Below, in pieces: positions 1-13,390 of a stretch of DNA of 64,000 bases; within the stretch, counting starts at the first letter, position 1; every line of letters starts with the position of its first letter. Source of the DNA: Caenorhabditis elegans (Eukaryota > Nematoda > Chromadorea > Rhabditida > Rhabditidae). Below the pieces are notes generated by a model that saw only the letters and a program-made list of their open reading frames with translations, did not search any database and was not told the DNA's origin. Both the position numbers and the translations under genes were made by a program. The DNA is taken from NCBI RefSeq assembly GCF_000002985.6, contig NC_003284.9, positions 6,386,001 through 6,450,000 of the forward strand. The letters are read 5' to 3'.

Positions 1-1863
1 ATTGAGCGAACAGGAGTGTCAGAAACCGAGTCCGTATTCACAACAGAAGATATTGAATACACCCTGGAAGGCCTGTCATCAAGTTTTTCGTACAGTGTAC
101 ATGTGGTTGCTCACGCACCAGTTCATAACGACGATAGGAATTGGTTCAAGTCAAGAATATCAAACGTCATATTGTTCACAACTGAAGACGCATTAATTGT
201 TGCGAAAAGCGAAGATCGACTACCTTCAAATGTTGCATCTCACTATTTATATTGCAAAATGAGGACAATTTTTAATGCTGAAAGTTCAATCGAATGGGTT
301 AAAATAAGTGCAAATGGCGAAGAAATAATCACAACGGATAAAAAATATTCCATTGTTTCTTATCAATCAGAGTTGGATTCGAAAACTATTGTATCATCGT
401 TGAAGATTTTCGATTTTAAAGATTCGGATTTTTCTACCTATCGATGTTATATCAAGGATACACGAATTGAGTACTCAGAAACTGTGATTGTAAAAATTGA
501 TTTTAGTGAGCAAGCACCAAATAGTATTCCACCGGATACGTTGCTTGAATGCTGCTCAAAATATAATCATAAATCAGATTGTCAGTCAGTGTGCTCACAA
601 GGTACTGATGATAGGAGATCTATGTTGAGACCAGGTTTGCAATTCTTCATTAATCTCTAAATACTTTAATTAAAGTTTAGGTGCATTTCTTCCACCTCCA
701 AAAAATTGCGAGAAAGAAGTGGATCACCTCTTTAAATGCTCCATATCTCGCCTAAATAGTGCAGCATGCTGTATTCACTCGGAGGTTGGTTTTTGTTTTT
801 AATTTTGTTACTAACAAATTGGTACTAATACAATGATTATTATCAATTTAGGTGTCATTCTTTTGCTTGGGAATGTGTGATGTTAAATTCGATATTGATC
901 CGCAGCGGGTGAAATCCTGCCGAAAACATGTGACAAATGTAAGTTTCGTATTCCAATTTATAAATATTATTAAAATATAGAGTTCGAAAATTGAGGATTT
1001 CGTTTCAATATGTATTCTTGGAAAATTTAATTCCTTTGAATCAGCATACAAGAAAAAACAAAAATGAACTGCTAAAAATTGCAAATCCTTAATCTTAAAA
1101 TGCAAATTACCGTCTCTCTCTCCAATTTCACCGTTCGATTTTTTTTTCAAAATAAGAACTCACTGCCTACTTTGACCATTTGGCATCTTAGCTTCTTCTG
1201 ATTAGTTCAAAAGTGGGTGGAGCACACCGCTGATTGGTTGCAGTTTTAATTTTGTAGGAAATTCAAAAAAGGAAACTTGAGTTGAGAATTCACAACTTTC
1301 CAAGTTCGACTTTTTAATCTTTCGATTTTTTATAATTTTTCATGTCGATTTAGCATAAGATCCCGTGTACTTAAAAAAAAACTCCGAAAAATACAATTAT
1401 TATTTGTTTTTTGGTTATTAAAGTATTCAAAAACTATTCAAACCTATTGAGTTTTATTTTCAAGATTATTGCATGCAAGCTGGATGAAAAAAATACGCGG
1501 CCTGAAGCAGTATCTAACGTGATAACGACACATGTCTATGTCTACACGTTTCGATTTTCTTGGGACAAAGCACTCGATGCAAAGGTAAAAAATTACATCC
1601 GGAACTTTTTTTTAAACTAGAACTTTTTCAGGCTTATCATGTCTACAGTAGAAAACGCGAAGGGGATTGGACGGTTCGTGTGACACTGGATCACTCCGTA
1701 GATATTGTTGATTCTGATGAGGTAGTACACTTGTTTAAACTCGGATCTTGAAAATAAAAATCAATTTCAGGTCGTTCTAATTTCTGTCAACGAATTTGGT
1801 CCTTCCGAACAACATCGGCTTTACTATGATGAGGACGGATGGCTTACTGTAGATCATTGGTGA
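1..1863 (+). CDS. Ig / FNIII / DB-module extracellular protein, 3' part (IGDB-like)
   Basis: Partial at the left edge. Exons read 1-634, 681-784, 852-938, 1465-1584, 1632-1721 and 1771-1863, with phases that agree at every junction. The first exon enters in frame (…ERTGVSETES) and holds the end of a fibronectin-III-like domain, then an Ig-like domain whose conserved cysteine lies in STYRCYI. Next comes a cysteine-rich stretch with paired cysteines (LLECCSKY…C…C, then AACCIHSE…FFCLGMC), typical of the nematode DB module. The last three exons look like another FNIII domain (VRVTLDHSVD, VVLISVNEFGPSEQH). Nematode proteins with this domain mix are secreted or cell-surface adhesion/matrix proteins. 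The 3' end is uncertain: TGA at 1861-1863 overlaps a good GTGAGT donor at 1860, but joining it to the acceptor near 2065 also makes a stop at once. A polyadenylation signal AATAAA lies at 2199-2204. Family assignment is by motif only, so no symbol is given. Confidence 0.75.
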
Positions 1864-2259
1864 GTAAATGGATATGAGATCAGTAAAATTTCACAGAAGA
1901 CCACTGATCAGATGCATTGAAACTGTGCGTAAATACATTCCTACAATTTTAATCAAAAAAATCCTATGACTTTTTGTCTGCGTTCGTTTGCCTGCGTAGC
2001 CGGCCTTGATCGTGCTGCCAGATCCGTTTTGAACCAAAAAAACTGACGGCGTCTTTGTGTTTACAGAAATTGGATGAATGTACACTCTACGCCGGGAATT
2101 CGCAAGTGGAATTAGCGATGATCTTGTTTTTGTTCAAAGACTCTCCATTATTCAAAATTGTATCGATGAGTGACGGGTTTAGAATTTTTAATTATTATAA
2201 TAAAAATTATCAAATATCGATTATTATCAAATTACACCGATAAAAGTAGACCAACTAAC
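1864..2259 (+). other. 3' region between two opposite-strand Ig genes
   Basis: Probable 3' UTR of the plus-strand gene, with AATAAA at 2199-2204 and an acceptor-like TTTACAG ending at 2065. A GC-richer island at about 1965-2035 reads on the minus strand as an actin-like peptide (see findings). Otherwise nothing recognised. Confidence 0.4.
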
Positions 2260-5200
2260 CTTGCAATGTCGGTGTCACATGTCCTTGTTCCTGACCAAAA
2301 GCACTGAGAATTAGTTGTCCATCTTTTCTCCAATCCAGCGAAAAACTTTCCTCGTTGAACAAGCTAATAGAGCAGGGCAGAGTAATTGGTGCTCCAGCTT
2401 TACCCCAATATGCTTTCATCTGAAAATCTATCAATTTTAGACTATAAAACGTATTTCTAATGAAACTGCAGGAAAGGAAATCGGGAAATCTGTCAACATG
2501 GGTATTGAATTTCTTTTTATACTTGGCTAAAATTAAAATCTGCTCGCTATACAAACATTCAGATTTGACGACTAAGAATAAAAATTGAAAATCCTGAATA
2601 CTAATATTTATGTACCAATGTAAATAATAAAGTAAAAATATGATTTAGAACATAAAAAAAACTAGCGTATTTTTTTGCATAGTAGAGATGCCATGAAATT
2701 CATAACTTTTTGAAACATTTTATTGTGACTGTAAAGACAGTTTAATGTAAGGTTGGAGGCTGCAAGCGTCTTCCGTTCCGCGCAGACAGCTGTTCCAAAT
2801 GTGTTGACCTCTATGAGCGCGTAGAAGCGGAAAAAGAGAAGAAGCCCTAACCATGTAGTAAAGTATATATGTTGCGGATATAAGTTGCAACGTTTCACCA
2901 AACACTACACACTGCTTGCGGTCAGTTGGTGGTTCCAATTCTTAAGTAAAGTGGTAGAGAAGAAGTCAGGTTCCTAGAGTTGAGGCTGGATATGAAGTAA
3001 CAAGTGTGTGGGTGTCAGTGTAAAAATAGGTAAGCAAAACGCACACACATTTTCATTTTCATTCGACAGCCGAAATAAATCAAAGTATTTTCAAGTGCCA
3101 GGAAAATGTATAATTTTTTGAGAATTTTTTCCTCTATGCCCAACTCAAGTCTTGAAGATTGAGTTTTTGAGGCTTGAGAACGATATGCGAAATTCAGAAG
3201 AAGAATGTGTAATGAGAAATGAAAAATATGAGAAGAGAAATAAAAAACCAGAGTTGAGGGTTTTTATGAATATACTGAGATTTCAAAAGCATGAAACCCT
3301 GACGTTGTGAAGCTTTTTTGTGACATGTGGCTTTAACATGCAATTTAAGCTTGGGAAAACGAAAAAAAACGAAAAATGCTTAAAACTCATTTAACAGTAG
3401 AGTAAAGCTTGGTCCGTTACATTTTGTAATAAGGAAAGTTTTGATATAAACTACTCGTATTCAATACAAAATTCAAAATGTTTGCGCTTTCCAACTTTGA
3501 CCCAAATTCTTTGGCACTTAAAACACTTTTTTTTCTTAATATGAGACAAATTGAACCCAGAATGAGAGATTTGAAGCAATTTGAAGCATAGTCCCCACAA
3601 GTGTCCGCGCTTCTTTATTTCAACCATTTTCAATAGTAAATTGGCAAATTATAGAGTTCGTTGGTTTAATTAGTATTGACCTAAAACCACATGCTGGATA
3701 TGCGATAGTTTCCTACCAGAAATGTGCGGCATTCGGCAATAGAAATATGGCATATGCCGAATGTCGAATTTCGGAAATGACGCAAAATTTATTTTGATCG
3801 AGTAAGAGAAATAACAAGACAAAATTCGAATATATTCTCAAGAGGCAGCCAATTAGGGGGAGTAGGTCGTAAATATTGATCTGAACAAGTTTTATACAAT
3901 TACCTAACGATTTTTGGTAGACCAAAAATAACACAGGTATTCGAATTCGACATATACCGAATTCCGGAAAAATTTTGGTTTGGCACATGATTATGACACA
4001 CCTTTGTTCCCAACCCCAAAAGCACTACTGTTGAATTGCACAACGTCTACCAAAAGTCTGTCAGCAAGGAGTCAAGATGAAACGAAAGAGTGTTCGGTTT
4101 GCGTGTATCAAATTACGACTTGAGGGAGTTAATTGTATATTCTGTTGTTTGTAGAAGAGTCGCCGAAGTCAGTGACTCCATAATAGAAACATGATTATCG
4201 CCTTGTTTCAATGAGTTGGTAGGAGTGGGTAGATTAGCAAATTCAATTACGTTTGAAAACGGGAGAGCAAAGAGTGCTACTATTTTTTTTCTTGAAAAAA
4301 CGGGATTGACCTTCTCCAAACAAAAAGTAATGAAAAATGGGAAGATAGGAAAAAACACGAGTGCACTAAAGAACTCGCGGAAACTCTTGGTTCTGGACAA
4401 TAAAACAGGAAAAAACATGAATTGACACGCCAAGTGTCAAAGCGAATAATTCAAAGATTGTCCCTTCTTTTTGTGCGCTTCTCTGTGACACTGCGTGATG
4501 ATGTTCTGCGCATTTTTCCAACTATCCTATCTTTCCCTCATCACTCGTTTTTGAGGATGAGTACTCACGCTTTCACCATCTCTCTTCCTCACCATTTTCT
4601 ATGTTACCCTTCACATCCTTCCTTCAACTATAATGGAATCACAGTACTAGTTTATCACATTGCCCTTCTAAAAGATCGAGTTTTTCAATAAAAAGACTCA
4701 AAACAAGTGGGAATATAGAAGCGAACTTTTATTCATCGTCAATTCGAAATTTGGAGGAGAGATAAAAAGAACGCATTGAATAATTTATAAGGTCACGCAA
4801 TGGTATAGTTGGATACTAAAATCTTGAGAATCATTAAATAAAGCCTACAGACTATAGAGGACAATTTTGATTTTAAAATTCAACGGTGATGAAATGATGT
4901 AAAATCTTATTCAATCTGAAATCCTGTAAGATAACTGTACAGTTTTTTCGTTACTCTATATTCACTTTAAAGGTGGAGTGGTCAGTGAGAAAAACATAAA
5001 AGTGAGAAAAACATAAAAAAATAGGCACATATTCAAATTAAATTAGTGATTGTTTTATTAATCCATTTATTTAAAACGTGAATAGTATTTTCATACTAGG
5101 TTTGGAAAATATAATGTTAAACAATAAATTTCAAAATTCTGGAGTTATAATCCACGAATAAAATTTTTTTAACACAATTTAATAAATATCAAGAAGAAAA

Positions 5201-5591
5201 CTTGTATTTCATCAACGACTGCCAAAAATAATAATGAAAAACAAGTTCTCACCGCTTTTTGACCCGAAACAAAACAATTTCCAAGAATTTTCGAAAAGTT
5301 TTTTTTATGATATTTGGTTATTTGAGCCCCTTAGGAATGGTTTAAAACATTTTCCCACTGAGCGTACTCCACCTACAAATGGTGGGGATTTTAACCAAAA
5401 ACGTAAAAGTCACAATACCAACTTGAGTTTTCAAAAACACATATCCTTATTGCTGACATTCACAATTTTTCAACCTTGGAAATATGTCAACAACTGAAAC
5501 TAAGAACAAAACATTTGGTTTGAAAAACACTCACCTCCCCATCATCCGTCTGTCTTCTTATAAATTTTGCAGCATACCGGGACGACGACAT
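2260..5591 (-). CDS. Ig-superfamily protein, first exons only
   Basis: Two minus-strand exons join in frame. Exon 5535-5591 starts at the ATG at 5591 and encodes MSSSRYAAKFIRRQTDDGE. It sits one base after a TTATTTTCAG acceptor, as expected for a spliced-leader trans-splice site or an upstream 5' UTR exon. Exon 2260-2419 encodes the start of an Ig V/I-set domain (GAPITLPCSI, first Ig cysteine; then SLDWRKDGQLILSAFG, the Ig tryptophan strand) and ends in phase 1 at a GTTAGT donor. The intron between them is 3.1 kb. There is no signal peptide in these exons, so another upstream start is possible. The following exons must lie at lower coordinates, where the plus-strand Ig/FNIII/DB gene sits, so the two loci interleave or overlap. 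The style resembles neuronal cell-adhesion molecules; the exact family was not identified. Confidence 0.6.
2420..5534. other. 3.1-kb intron of the minus-strand Ig gene
   Basis: No further exon could be supported on either strand. The region at 3715-3980 contains two related AT-rich segments with the motif TATRCCGAAT…TCCGGAA, likely relics of a dispersed non-coding repeat. A slightly GC-richer block at 2750-2940 is open on the minus strand but has no coding character I can defend. Confidence 0.35.
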
Positions 5592-8500
5592 TCTGAAAAT
5601 AAATTTTAGGTTTCTGAACAACTTTTGTTGTTAAATAAAACGAAACATGAGCACAATTGCCAGTGAATCGCTACGGATACACATATACATTAAAAGGTGG
5701 TGTTGGCTCATGAATAAGCGCATTATAACTCTTTTTGGGTGTGGCTTTCCTCGATTTGACCTCCCGTTTCCTCGCAAGTATTGCCTATTGCCTTCTGCCA
5801 GTTTTATAATAGTGTAATCATGGATATACATAAGGTGTCCGAAGAAAGTGGAGATGGAAGGAGAGTGAAAACGAGAAACGCTAAGGAGCTAAACAATTAA
5901 CAGAATTGCGGTCTTGCTAAGAATGGACAGATGTTATGAATCCGGTTCAGTAGCCAGTCATAATTTTTATTGGATCAAGCAAGAACACGGCACACAAAAA
6001 GTCTTTGAGAACAAAAAAAAACTTAATTTATTTATAATCTGAAAAAAATCCTAATCCAAAATTTAAAATTGAAACGGCTAATATTTATTAAAATTTTCCA
6101 TAACTTGTCCATTAATTTTAAAGCCTGTATGTATGTAGTTTTGTAGACAAATTCGATAATTGTAAATATGTTTTGCAGGCTTTCATAAACTTTTAGTGAC
6201 CTGTTGCAAAACCATACATTGTGAAAAATTTTTTAAAAAGTCGTAATTTTTAAAAAAAATTTTAAAAAATTAAATGTTGAACTGGGCAATCACAAAAGAG
6301 TCGGAGTTTGTTAGTTGACTTAAAGTTTTAAAGTTTACATCAGATTTTTCAAAGTTATGGAAATACTATTACTTTAAAACTTCAGGCATTTGTATATATT
6401 GCCGTTTTGCTTCGGAATATAAAAAAAACACGGAAAATTAGTGAATTTTGTGTTTAACAATTTTAATAGCATGTTACGTTTTTCAAAATATCAAATGAAG
6501 CTAACGCAAAAACTGAAGAGTTTTAAAATGTTTTTAGCAAAAGTCATATTGTCAAATGCTTCATGCAAAAAATTAAAGCAGCTGATATTTTGCGTGTGTG
6601 CGAGTTACTCATGACTTGCAGTAAAACACTCTATTAAGAAGGTATAAAATACGGTAATCCACAAATTAATTATGATTCAAACTACCGAAAATAACTTTTT
6701 CTAACTATAAGCCTAAACAATGAAAAATGTAAAATGTATATCACGTTTAATTAAAATGGAGAAATGAATGAAATCTTAAATTTATTTCAAGGTGAGGGTA
6801 CAAGTACCCATTTTTGTGTCACTGCTCTTCCTAATATCAAAATTTGAAACGTCTGGAAAGCCAAAGATAATTGTAGAAAACTTCGAAAGTTGAAATTTTT
6901 GTAACATCAAACCAATTCATGTTTTTGTTTTAAGTTTCGATAACCCCCATTTCATGTCCAAACATAATGAGAGTTACAAGAAACAAATTGGGTTTCTGAG
7001 ATAATATTGATGCGTTCTGATAATGGTTTTTCATATTCACATGTGCAAATCTTCTCAAAAACAACTGTGTGTTCTTCTTGAACTCCATTTCAACAATTTT
7101 TTCTGTTATCATTTTGAACCAGTGAAATTTCCATTTACAATATAAATTGTCTCTAAATTTGACTAAAGAAACTTTTTTTAAAAGATAATTAAGTTTCAAT
7201 TTTTCATCGTTTCCTTGTATGCTTGTGAGTATGTGTCAACTGGGGGAAGTGTCGTTTATTTCAATTTTACATTCAACAGAGCGGAAACCTGGAATAGAAA
7301 GCTGAAGGCGGGAGGTGAATTGGAGCATTTTCATATTTTTGTCGTCTTGTGATCCATACAAAGCGATTGCAACCTGAACAAAGCCCCTGCAATGGTGAAT
7401 TGCACAAGAATCGCTATGCTATTTTGCTTTTAGACACGTTGAAATCTTGAAGTGAATTTATGTTGAAATTGTTTTTTTTTTCACTTTGCGATTGCATCTT
7501 TTTAAAGGTCAGAGTAGAAAATGTAGCGTGCTGTGTGGATAGATCGCAACACGATCAAAACGTTTCTACACGGGTAGCTCAATTTTTTTTTCGATTTATT
7601 TTGGAAGGATAAATTTTATCATTATTGCACCAATTTTCAAAAAAAAAAGTCATAAAGGTTGAATTGTACAAGATTTTAAATAAATGCACATAGCATGTTC
7701 CACCAAATACCATCACAGAAAAAAACTACAAAATAATCTCACATTCCCGATAATTTTCAGTGAAAATTTTGATTAACTTGCCAAATTTTGAAATCACGAT
7801 TTTGCCAAATAATTCGAACTTGTGCAATAATCAGAAACAAAAAAAAATGAAACATAGTTTTTGAAAAATGTGTAGAAAAACACATTTTGGTATAGGTGGT
7901 TTTCAATGTGTATCAGAAATTTAAAAAATTATGATTCCTATTCTTAAGAAATGACTACATTTAAAACATCTATTTACTAGGGATTCCATGCAGGTATCAA
8001 TTTTGTCGAACTGTCTGACTCGCCTCCCTTGCGCCACGACCAGTGCCCTCCGATAAATGCGGCGCCAAACCCAAAATTTGGCGAGCTCTTCTGAACACAT
8101 ATCCATTGCACTTTGTAGTGCAAACACCAAATCTTTGATTTCACGCCAAAATACAGAAAGAATCTTCAGGCCCTGAAACCGCTTCTGCTTTTCATAAAAG
8201 CTCCAATAAAAACTATTTGGAGCCTCAATGTTTATTTAGTAATTTGTACAGCTTTCTTTTTCTATTTATAGTCACTTCCCTTTCCGAGCACTTCTCTCAT
8301 TTTTCTCGTTGTCCATTGATCTTTCAAAATTTTTGAACAGTTATGAATAAGTTACAACTGTTTTTTGTTTCAATTCAACGTTGCGATGTTTAAAAATGAT
8401 GGTTTTGTGTGTATTTTTCCTCTTTTTTGTGCAACAATTCTGTCATATGCTGCCTATCTGCACTTCCCATAAACACACATGACCTCGCTTTTCATCTATT

Positions 8501-11500
8501 TTCACTTCACACTCATATATTTTGGTTTTTATAATACACCAGAAAACTATAATTTTCATTTGTCAAGCTGATCTTTTCTTCGGCAGAAGGGAAGGTCGGA
8601 AGGTGCACTTTTACCATCGAGCCGCATATCACAAACAGAAACCAGCCATGCTCACTGAGTCAAGATTAAAATCAAAATTTTGTTCAATACACTTAGATTC
8701 TAATACATATTGCAGAAAAAATTTTAGAAGCAAAGAAAAAAAACATGATGAAAAACTCAATTATTGACTGGTTTTCCTGTCGGTGACAGCACTTGTCACA
8801 GCCAGGAAAATGCACCAATTTTCAGTTTTCAATTTTCAATTAACCACTGGTTCATTTTCTGGTTTTATCCACTGATGCTTTTCCTACTGCTTTTTCTCGC
8901 CCACACTTCCTGATTTCCCTCTCAACTTGTCCCTCCTCTGTGCAAGAATGCCTCAGCTCCTCCAGATAAATAGAAAAACGTTTTTTTTTCTTCTAAAACT
9001 TTGAAAATTCCTCGAAGGCGTTGGCAGAAATTGAAAAAATGGGCAGTGTTATCTGATCTTTTCAAGCTTTTCATTCAGTCGTCTGTTAGCGGATGCATAC
9101 ATGTGCGTCGAGAAACAAACATCTCACATTGCCAACAAGGATTTCAAAAAAAAAACCAAGCAGTTTTTTGTGGCGTTTTTTCTAACTTTTTTCAAATTAG
9201 AAGCAAGCCGAAATCTTTTTGGCAATAATTTACAGTCTTCTGCAAAGATGATGGATCACGATTACATGAGCATTTTGTTTTATTCCGTCACTCTTTTTTT
9301 CAGCTGACAATTGTTGTGCTTGCTGGAGGGCGACAAAAGTGTGAGTCAGGGATTAAAAGAGCAGCTACATTTTAAAAATTCTTTAGTTCTTCTCCAATTT
9401 TTCGTTTTTCTTGGCAAAAAATGTTTCGATTTTCATGTGTCCAATGTTAAAAGGTCTAGCTAGAGTGTTGATTGTTCCTTATTGTTTATATTGCTGTAAT
9501 GCACCAGTTGGATATTTCGGAGGGTTCAGCTAAAATTAAATAGCTCATTTCGAAAATTAAAAAAAAACTCATATTGAAAATTGATCTTCTGGGATGGGGC
9601 CTTGTTGAATAAAGTTGTGAATGTTGATATAATTTTAAAGGGAGAGTACGACCAGAAAGAAAATGATCAAAGGCTATTTCCATGATTCTTAAATTATCAA
9701 ATAGCATACTAAAACGCTTCAAAAATGTTGGAAAAATGTTTATTTCGAGTCAAAAAACGTGATCTCAGTTTTCACCAATTTTTTTCTAAGATTTGTTCAT
9801 TCCAACTATCTTTTAATAAATTGTTCTTAATCATAAGGATGCAAATCTGCAGCATTGCTCAAAGTTTCTAAAAAAGTCCACGTTTTTGACAAATTTGTCA
9901 ATTCACCAAAAGTTTGACTGAAAAATTTGAAAAATCTAGAAACCTGTGGAGTGCTTCATTATGATATTCAGTCGTGTTATATTAATATAATTATGACTCT
10001 ACTCTACTCTAGATTTTAGAATCGCTACTGTCGGTATTCCATCCTGAAAACAAAAACCTATAACCTTTACACTCCATTAATAAAAAATTCACGTAGAATT
10101 ATTGAATTTCTTCCTTATCTAAAATTATTTTCCAAAAACTTTAACGTTTAGTTTGCACTTCTTGGTTTTATTCCTTTCAAATACATTAACCGTGGGGATT
10201 TTAGACTTTTCTAAGGCGCTTGACTATGATTTTTGTTTTGGTTTAATGTTTTCTATTCATTTTTAAATATATAAAAAAGCTAAGAAATCTCAATCCTTTA
10301 CAAATTCTCTTGATCTTACTTAGTGTACATAAAGATTTATTTTGATTTTTGGATATTTGATAACATTTTTGGTTCCATGCATATTTTTCTCAGGTGTAGT
10401 TCTTAAATGACGTCATCGAGACAAAATGTTGCAGTCATGTGTGTGCTCAGTGCCCTATTAATTTCAAGATGATGCATGTTCCCAGCCAAAGAGACCAATG
10501 ATCGGGAAAGTTGTAGAAACAAAAAAATGGAGAATATGAATATTTGCGTTTCCGGTCAACCCGCCCTGTCTAGCTTCACTCGTTACAGATGTGACTAGAA
10601 CATGCGATAGCGATAGCAAAAAAAAAAACTAATAAAAACAAGAAAGTTTGCAGTCAGCAAGCTTGACTTGTCTCACGAAACTTGTCAAAATGTTTTAGAA
10701 CGTTCTAGTTTTTAGATAGTGAGTCAGCAAGTGAACACATTAATTCTATTAGAGAATTGTACTGATTTCATTTTATAATATCGCTTTGACTTGCAATTTT
10801 GATAACCTGCGAATTACTATTCGTAAACTATGAAAAGTAGAGAGTACAAATTTTATCCAGACAAAGGCTTATGGAGCGTAACTTATTAAAATTGTTTTCA
10901 CTGGTCTTCTTAGATTATCAAGTTTACTTCCTTTTCTGACGTTTAAACACAAACTTCTACGAAAATCAGCAGAGCAAGAAATATCACATTCTTCAATTTC
11001 TTTCACTTCCTTTGCTCGCACTTTTTTTGCTCCTGTCAAAACCATGAAAAACGCGCCGAGTGGAAAGTGCGTGGAATACCTTTTTTTTTAAATCGCTCAA
11101 CAATTTTCTCACATGCTTTAGGGCAACCACCGTTTTTCGTGTGGCTATGTGAGTTTTGAAAAGAAAGGTAGTAGTGCGTCACAAAAGAATGGTGAAGTGA
11201 AGCGTTTCCGGGAATGTTCCCAATTTTTGACATGGTTGCCCCGCCGCTTTTTTTTGGACGCCGTGGTGCTGAATTCTAAAGTTGGGATTTTTTTCGGCTT
11301 TTCACGTTGGTTTTAAAACTTGGAGACCTGCATTAATTGCGAAAATGACTAGTAGAAGTGAGAATGGTACCTTGTTTGGTGAATATGCAGCCGACATTGC
11401 ACTAGGTCGGATATGAACTCGTTACCTTTCATATTGCCTATGTCTGTTAAATGAGTCACTACTTGTATTGTATTAGGATACATTAAGTTGTTGCGTTTTT

Positions 11501-13390
11501 TTTCTAATTTTTTATGAGTCCAACAGTATTTCATGTCGGTTACTCATGTAGATATCTATTAGGATACAATACAATGTGTGTGTACTTTTATTGACGAGCC
11601 ATCGGGTGGTTTACAATAAATGTGCAGTCTTACAGAATAAATAGCCGAGGCAAAACTCACTAACTAACTATGTGGAATAGGTAAATCAGTAAGTAATTTC
11701 GAAATTAAAATACCGGGTCTAAAAATGTGTATTATTTATTCTACAGTTTAGAACATATTTCCCAAGTAGACTGACATAGCTCACAAATGTTATATCTGGC
11801 TATTCAATGTGTGTCAGATTCTTTCAGACCATGTTTGTGTCAAATACATTTGAAAAAAAACCTCACATACACACAATAATCCTAAATTACTTGCGTTGAG
11901 TGCTGCACTTATGAGATATATAAATTATATATCAGCCATCGTCTCTTCTTTATTTCCTTCTTCTACAACCACTTTTTGCTCTCCTGTCAGATAGATGCAA
12001 AAAGTTTGCGCAGTGCATCCTCCTTTTCACCACCTCAAAATTTCCTACTCATAACTCATCTTCATTCTTTCATGCTCGTCGAAATTGAGAACTTTTTCTT
12101 ATTTCATTTCTAGTCGTTTTTTAGTGTTTTCGTGTTTTTTCATTCCCTTTCCCAATTTTTCCATCAACGTTTATTTTTTTTCTTCTTCTTTGAATTTCGA
12201 ATTGAATTCTGCACGATAAACTGAGCGCATATAATTGAACGGAGCAGTATCAGGCGAGACTTCATTTTTTGACCCTAGGAAGAGGCACTTTTCACTACGA
12301 TCTATACTCTTCAAATTGAATTATCCCTTCTAAGTGTGCAGCACCCCATGCACCAAGAAAAAACCTATTTTCTAGGTGTGTGCTCCCAAGATTACGTGTC
12401 ATTTTGTTTTTTTTTTCATATCTTTTTTTAAAACAATTTCTTTTACATTTCAAAGTTTTAACTTTAATTTTAATTAGAATTTTAATAAAAACAACGTTTT
12501 TAAAAGTTATTCAACACAAGTTAAAACTAAAATATTTCAAGTTTTTATTTTCTGAGCTAGATTTGAAAAAAACATTTCATTTTCTAGCAAAATAGTATTG
12601 GTTAACAAAAGCAGATGTCATTCAGAAATCTCTTGGCAAAAATTTTTATTTCAATTTTTCACCCATGGGTATTCGACAAACTTTTTTTATAGATCAAAAC
12701 AAAAAATACCATTTTCAACTTTTTATGTACAAAATTATTAATTGAAAAAAAAATTACTGATTTTCAAATGACTTTTTTGATTGCCTTGGAACTTTTTTTA
12801 AATGCCACTTACAGTTAGCGTAGCGAAATCTGATGCTTTACCTGTTCGAACAAAAAATGACCCAAATAGCTGAATCTCGTTATAAGGAGTTCTGAAAATT
12901 TCTTAAGAAATTTAAGGGGGACCTAAAGTTTAGAAAAAAACAAGATTTATTGCAGCTAAAACCTCAATGATTCCGACTTAACAAGTAAGTTTTGTTTTCA
13001 ATTTCACAGTCGATGAGTGCACGAATATTAAACAATTTTGAGCATCCATCGACCAATATTGTACCTAAATCAACAAATACTCTTATAATAAACAATCGAA
13101 TTATGTATAAAAGGGTAAGAATTGAATAAAAATTAAGTTCCAGACAATGAAATTCTAACGAAATGGCAAAATTAAAGATTTAGCTGACATCAGGCCTTTT
13201 TCTTAAACTTTAGAAATTTACGAAATCCTCATTACGAAATTCAAACCTTTTGGGTTATTATGAATCGACAAAAAGAACAAACCTCAAATTTTGAGCTTTT
13301 TTTCTTCAAAAATTACAACTTTTTTCAACAAAATTAGGTAGCATTTTCAAATTAACCAAATATTTTTCAACATTGACATTTTGATTATTG
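5592..13390. other. Long intergenic region, left part
   Basis: About 7.8 kb with no supported gene; it could carry regulatory DNA for the minus-strand Ig gene. A short GC-richer island at 7980-8110 is open on the minus strand for about 70 codons but has no start context or splice partners. A palindromic CRE-like TGACGTCA lies at 10408-10415. A degenerate dispersed-repeat copy occupies about 9630-9810. The rest is AT-rich with homopolymer runs. Confidence 0.4.
9630..9810 (+). repeat. Degenerate dispersed repeat, copy 1
   Basis: Reads as a series of landmarks (GGGAGAGTACGACC, then ATTCTTAAATTATCAAATAGCAT, CTTCAAAAATGTTGG, TTTCGAGTCAAAAAACGTGATCTCAGTTTTCACC), shown here in pieces. The same order of landmarks recurs at 14045-14245, 15970-16150 and 25855-26040. 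The pattern resembles an abundant C. elegans repeat beginning AAGGTGGAGTAGCGCCAGTGGG. Only an eye-level match. Confidence 0.45.

Noticed and set aside
7921-8130. 69-codon minus-strand frame in a GC-richer island
   Set aside because: No acceptor, no initiator context and no domain; may be part of a non-coding repeat.
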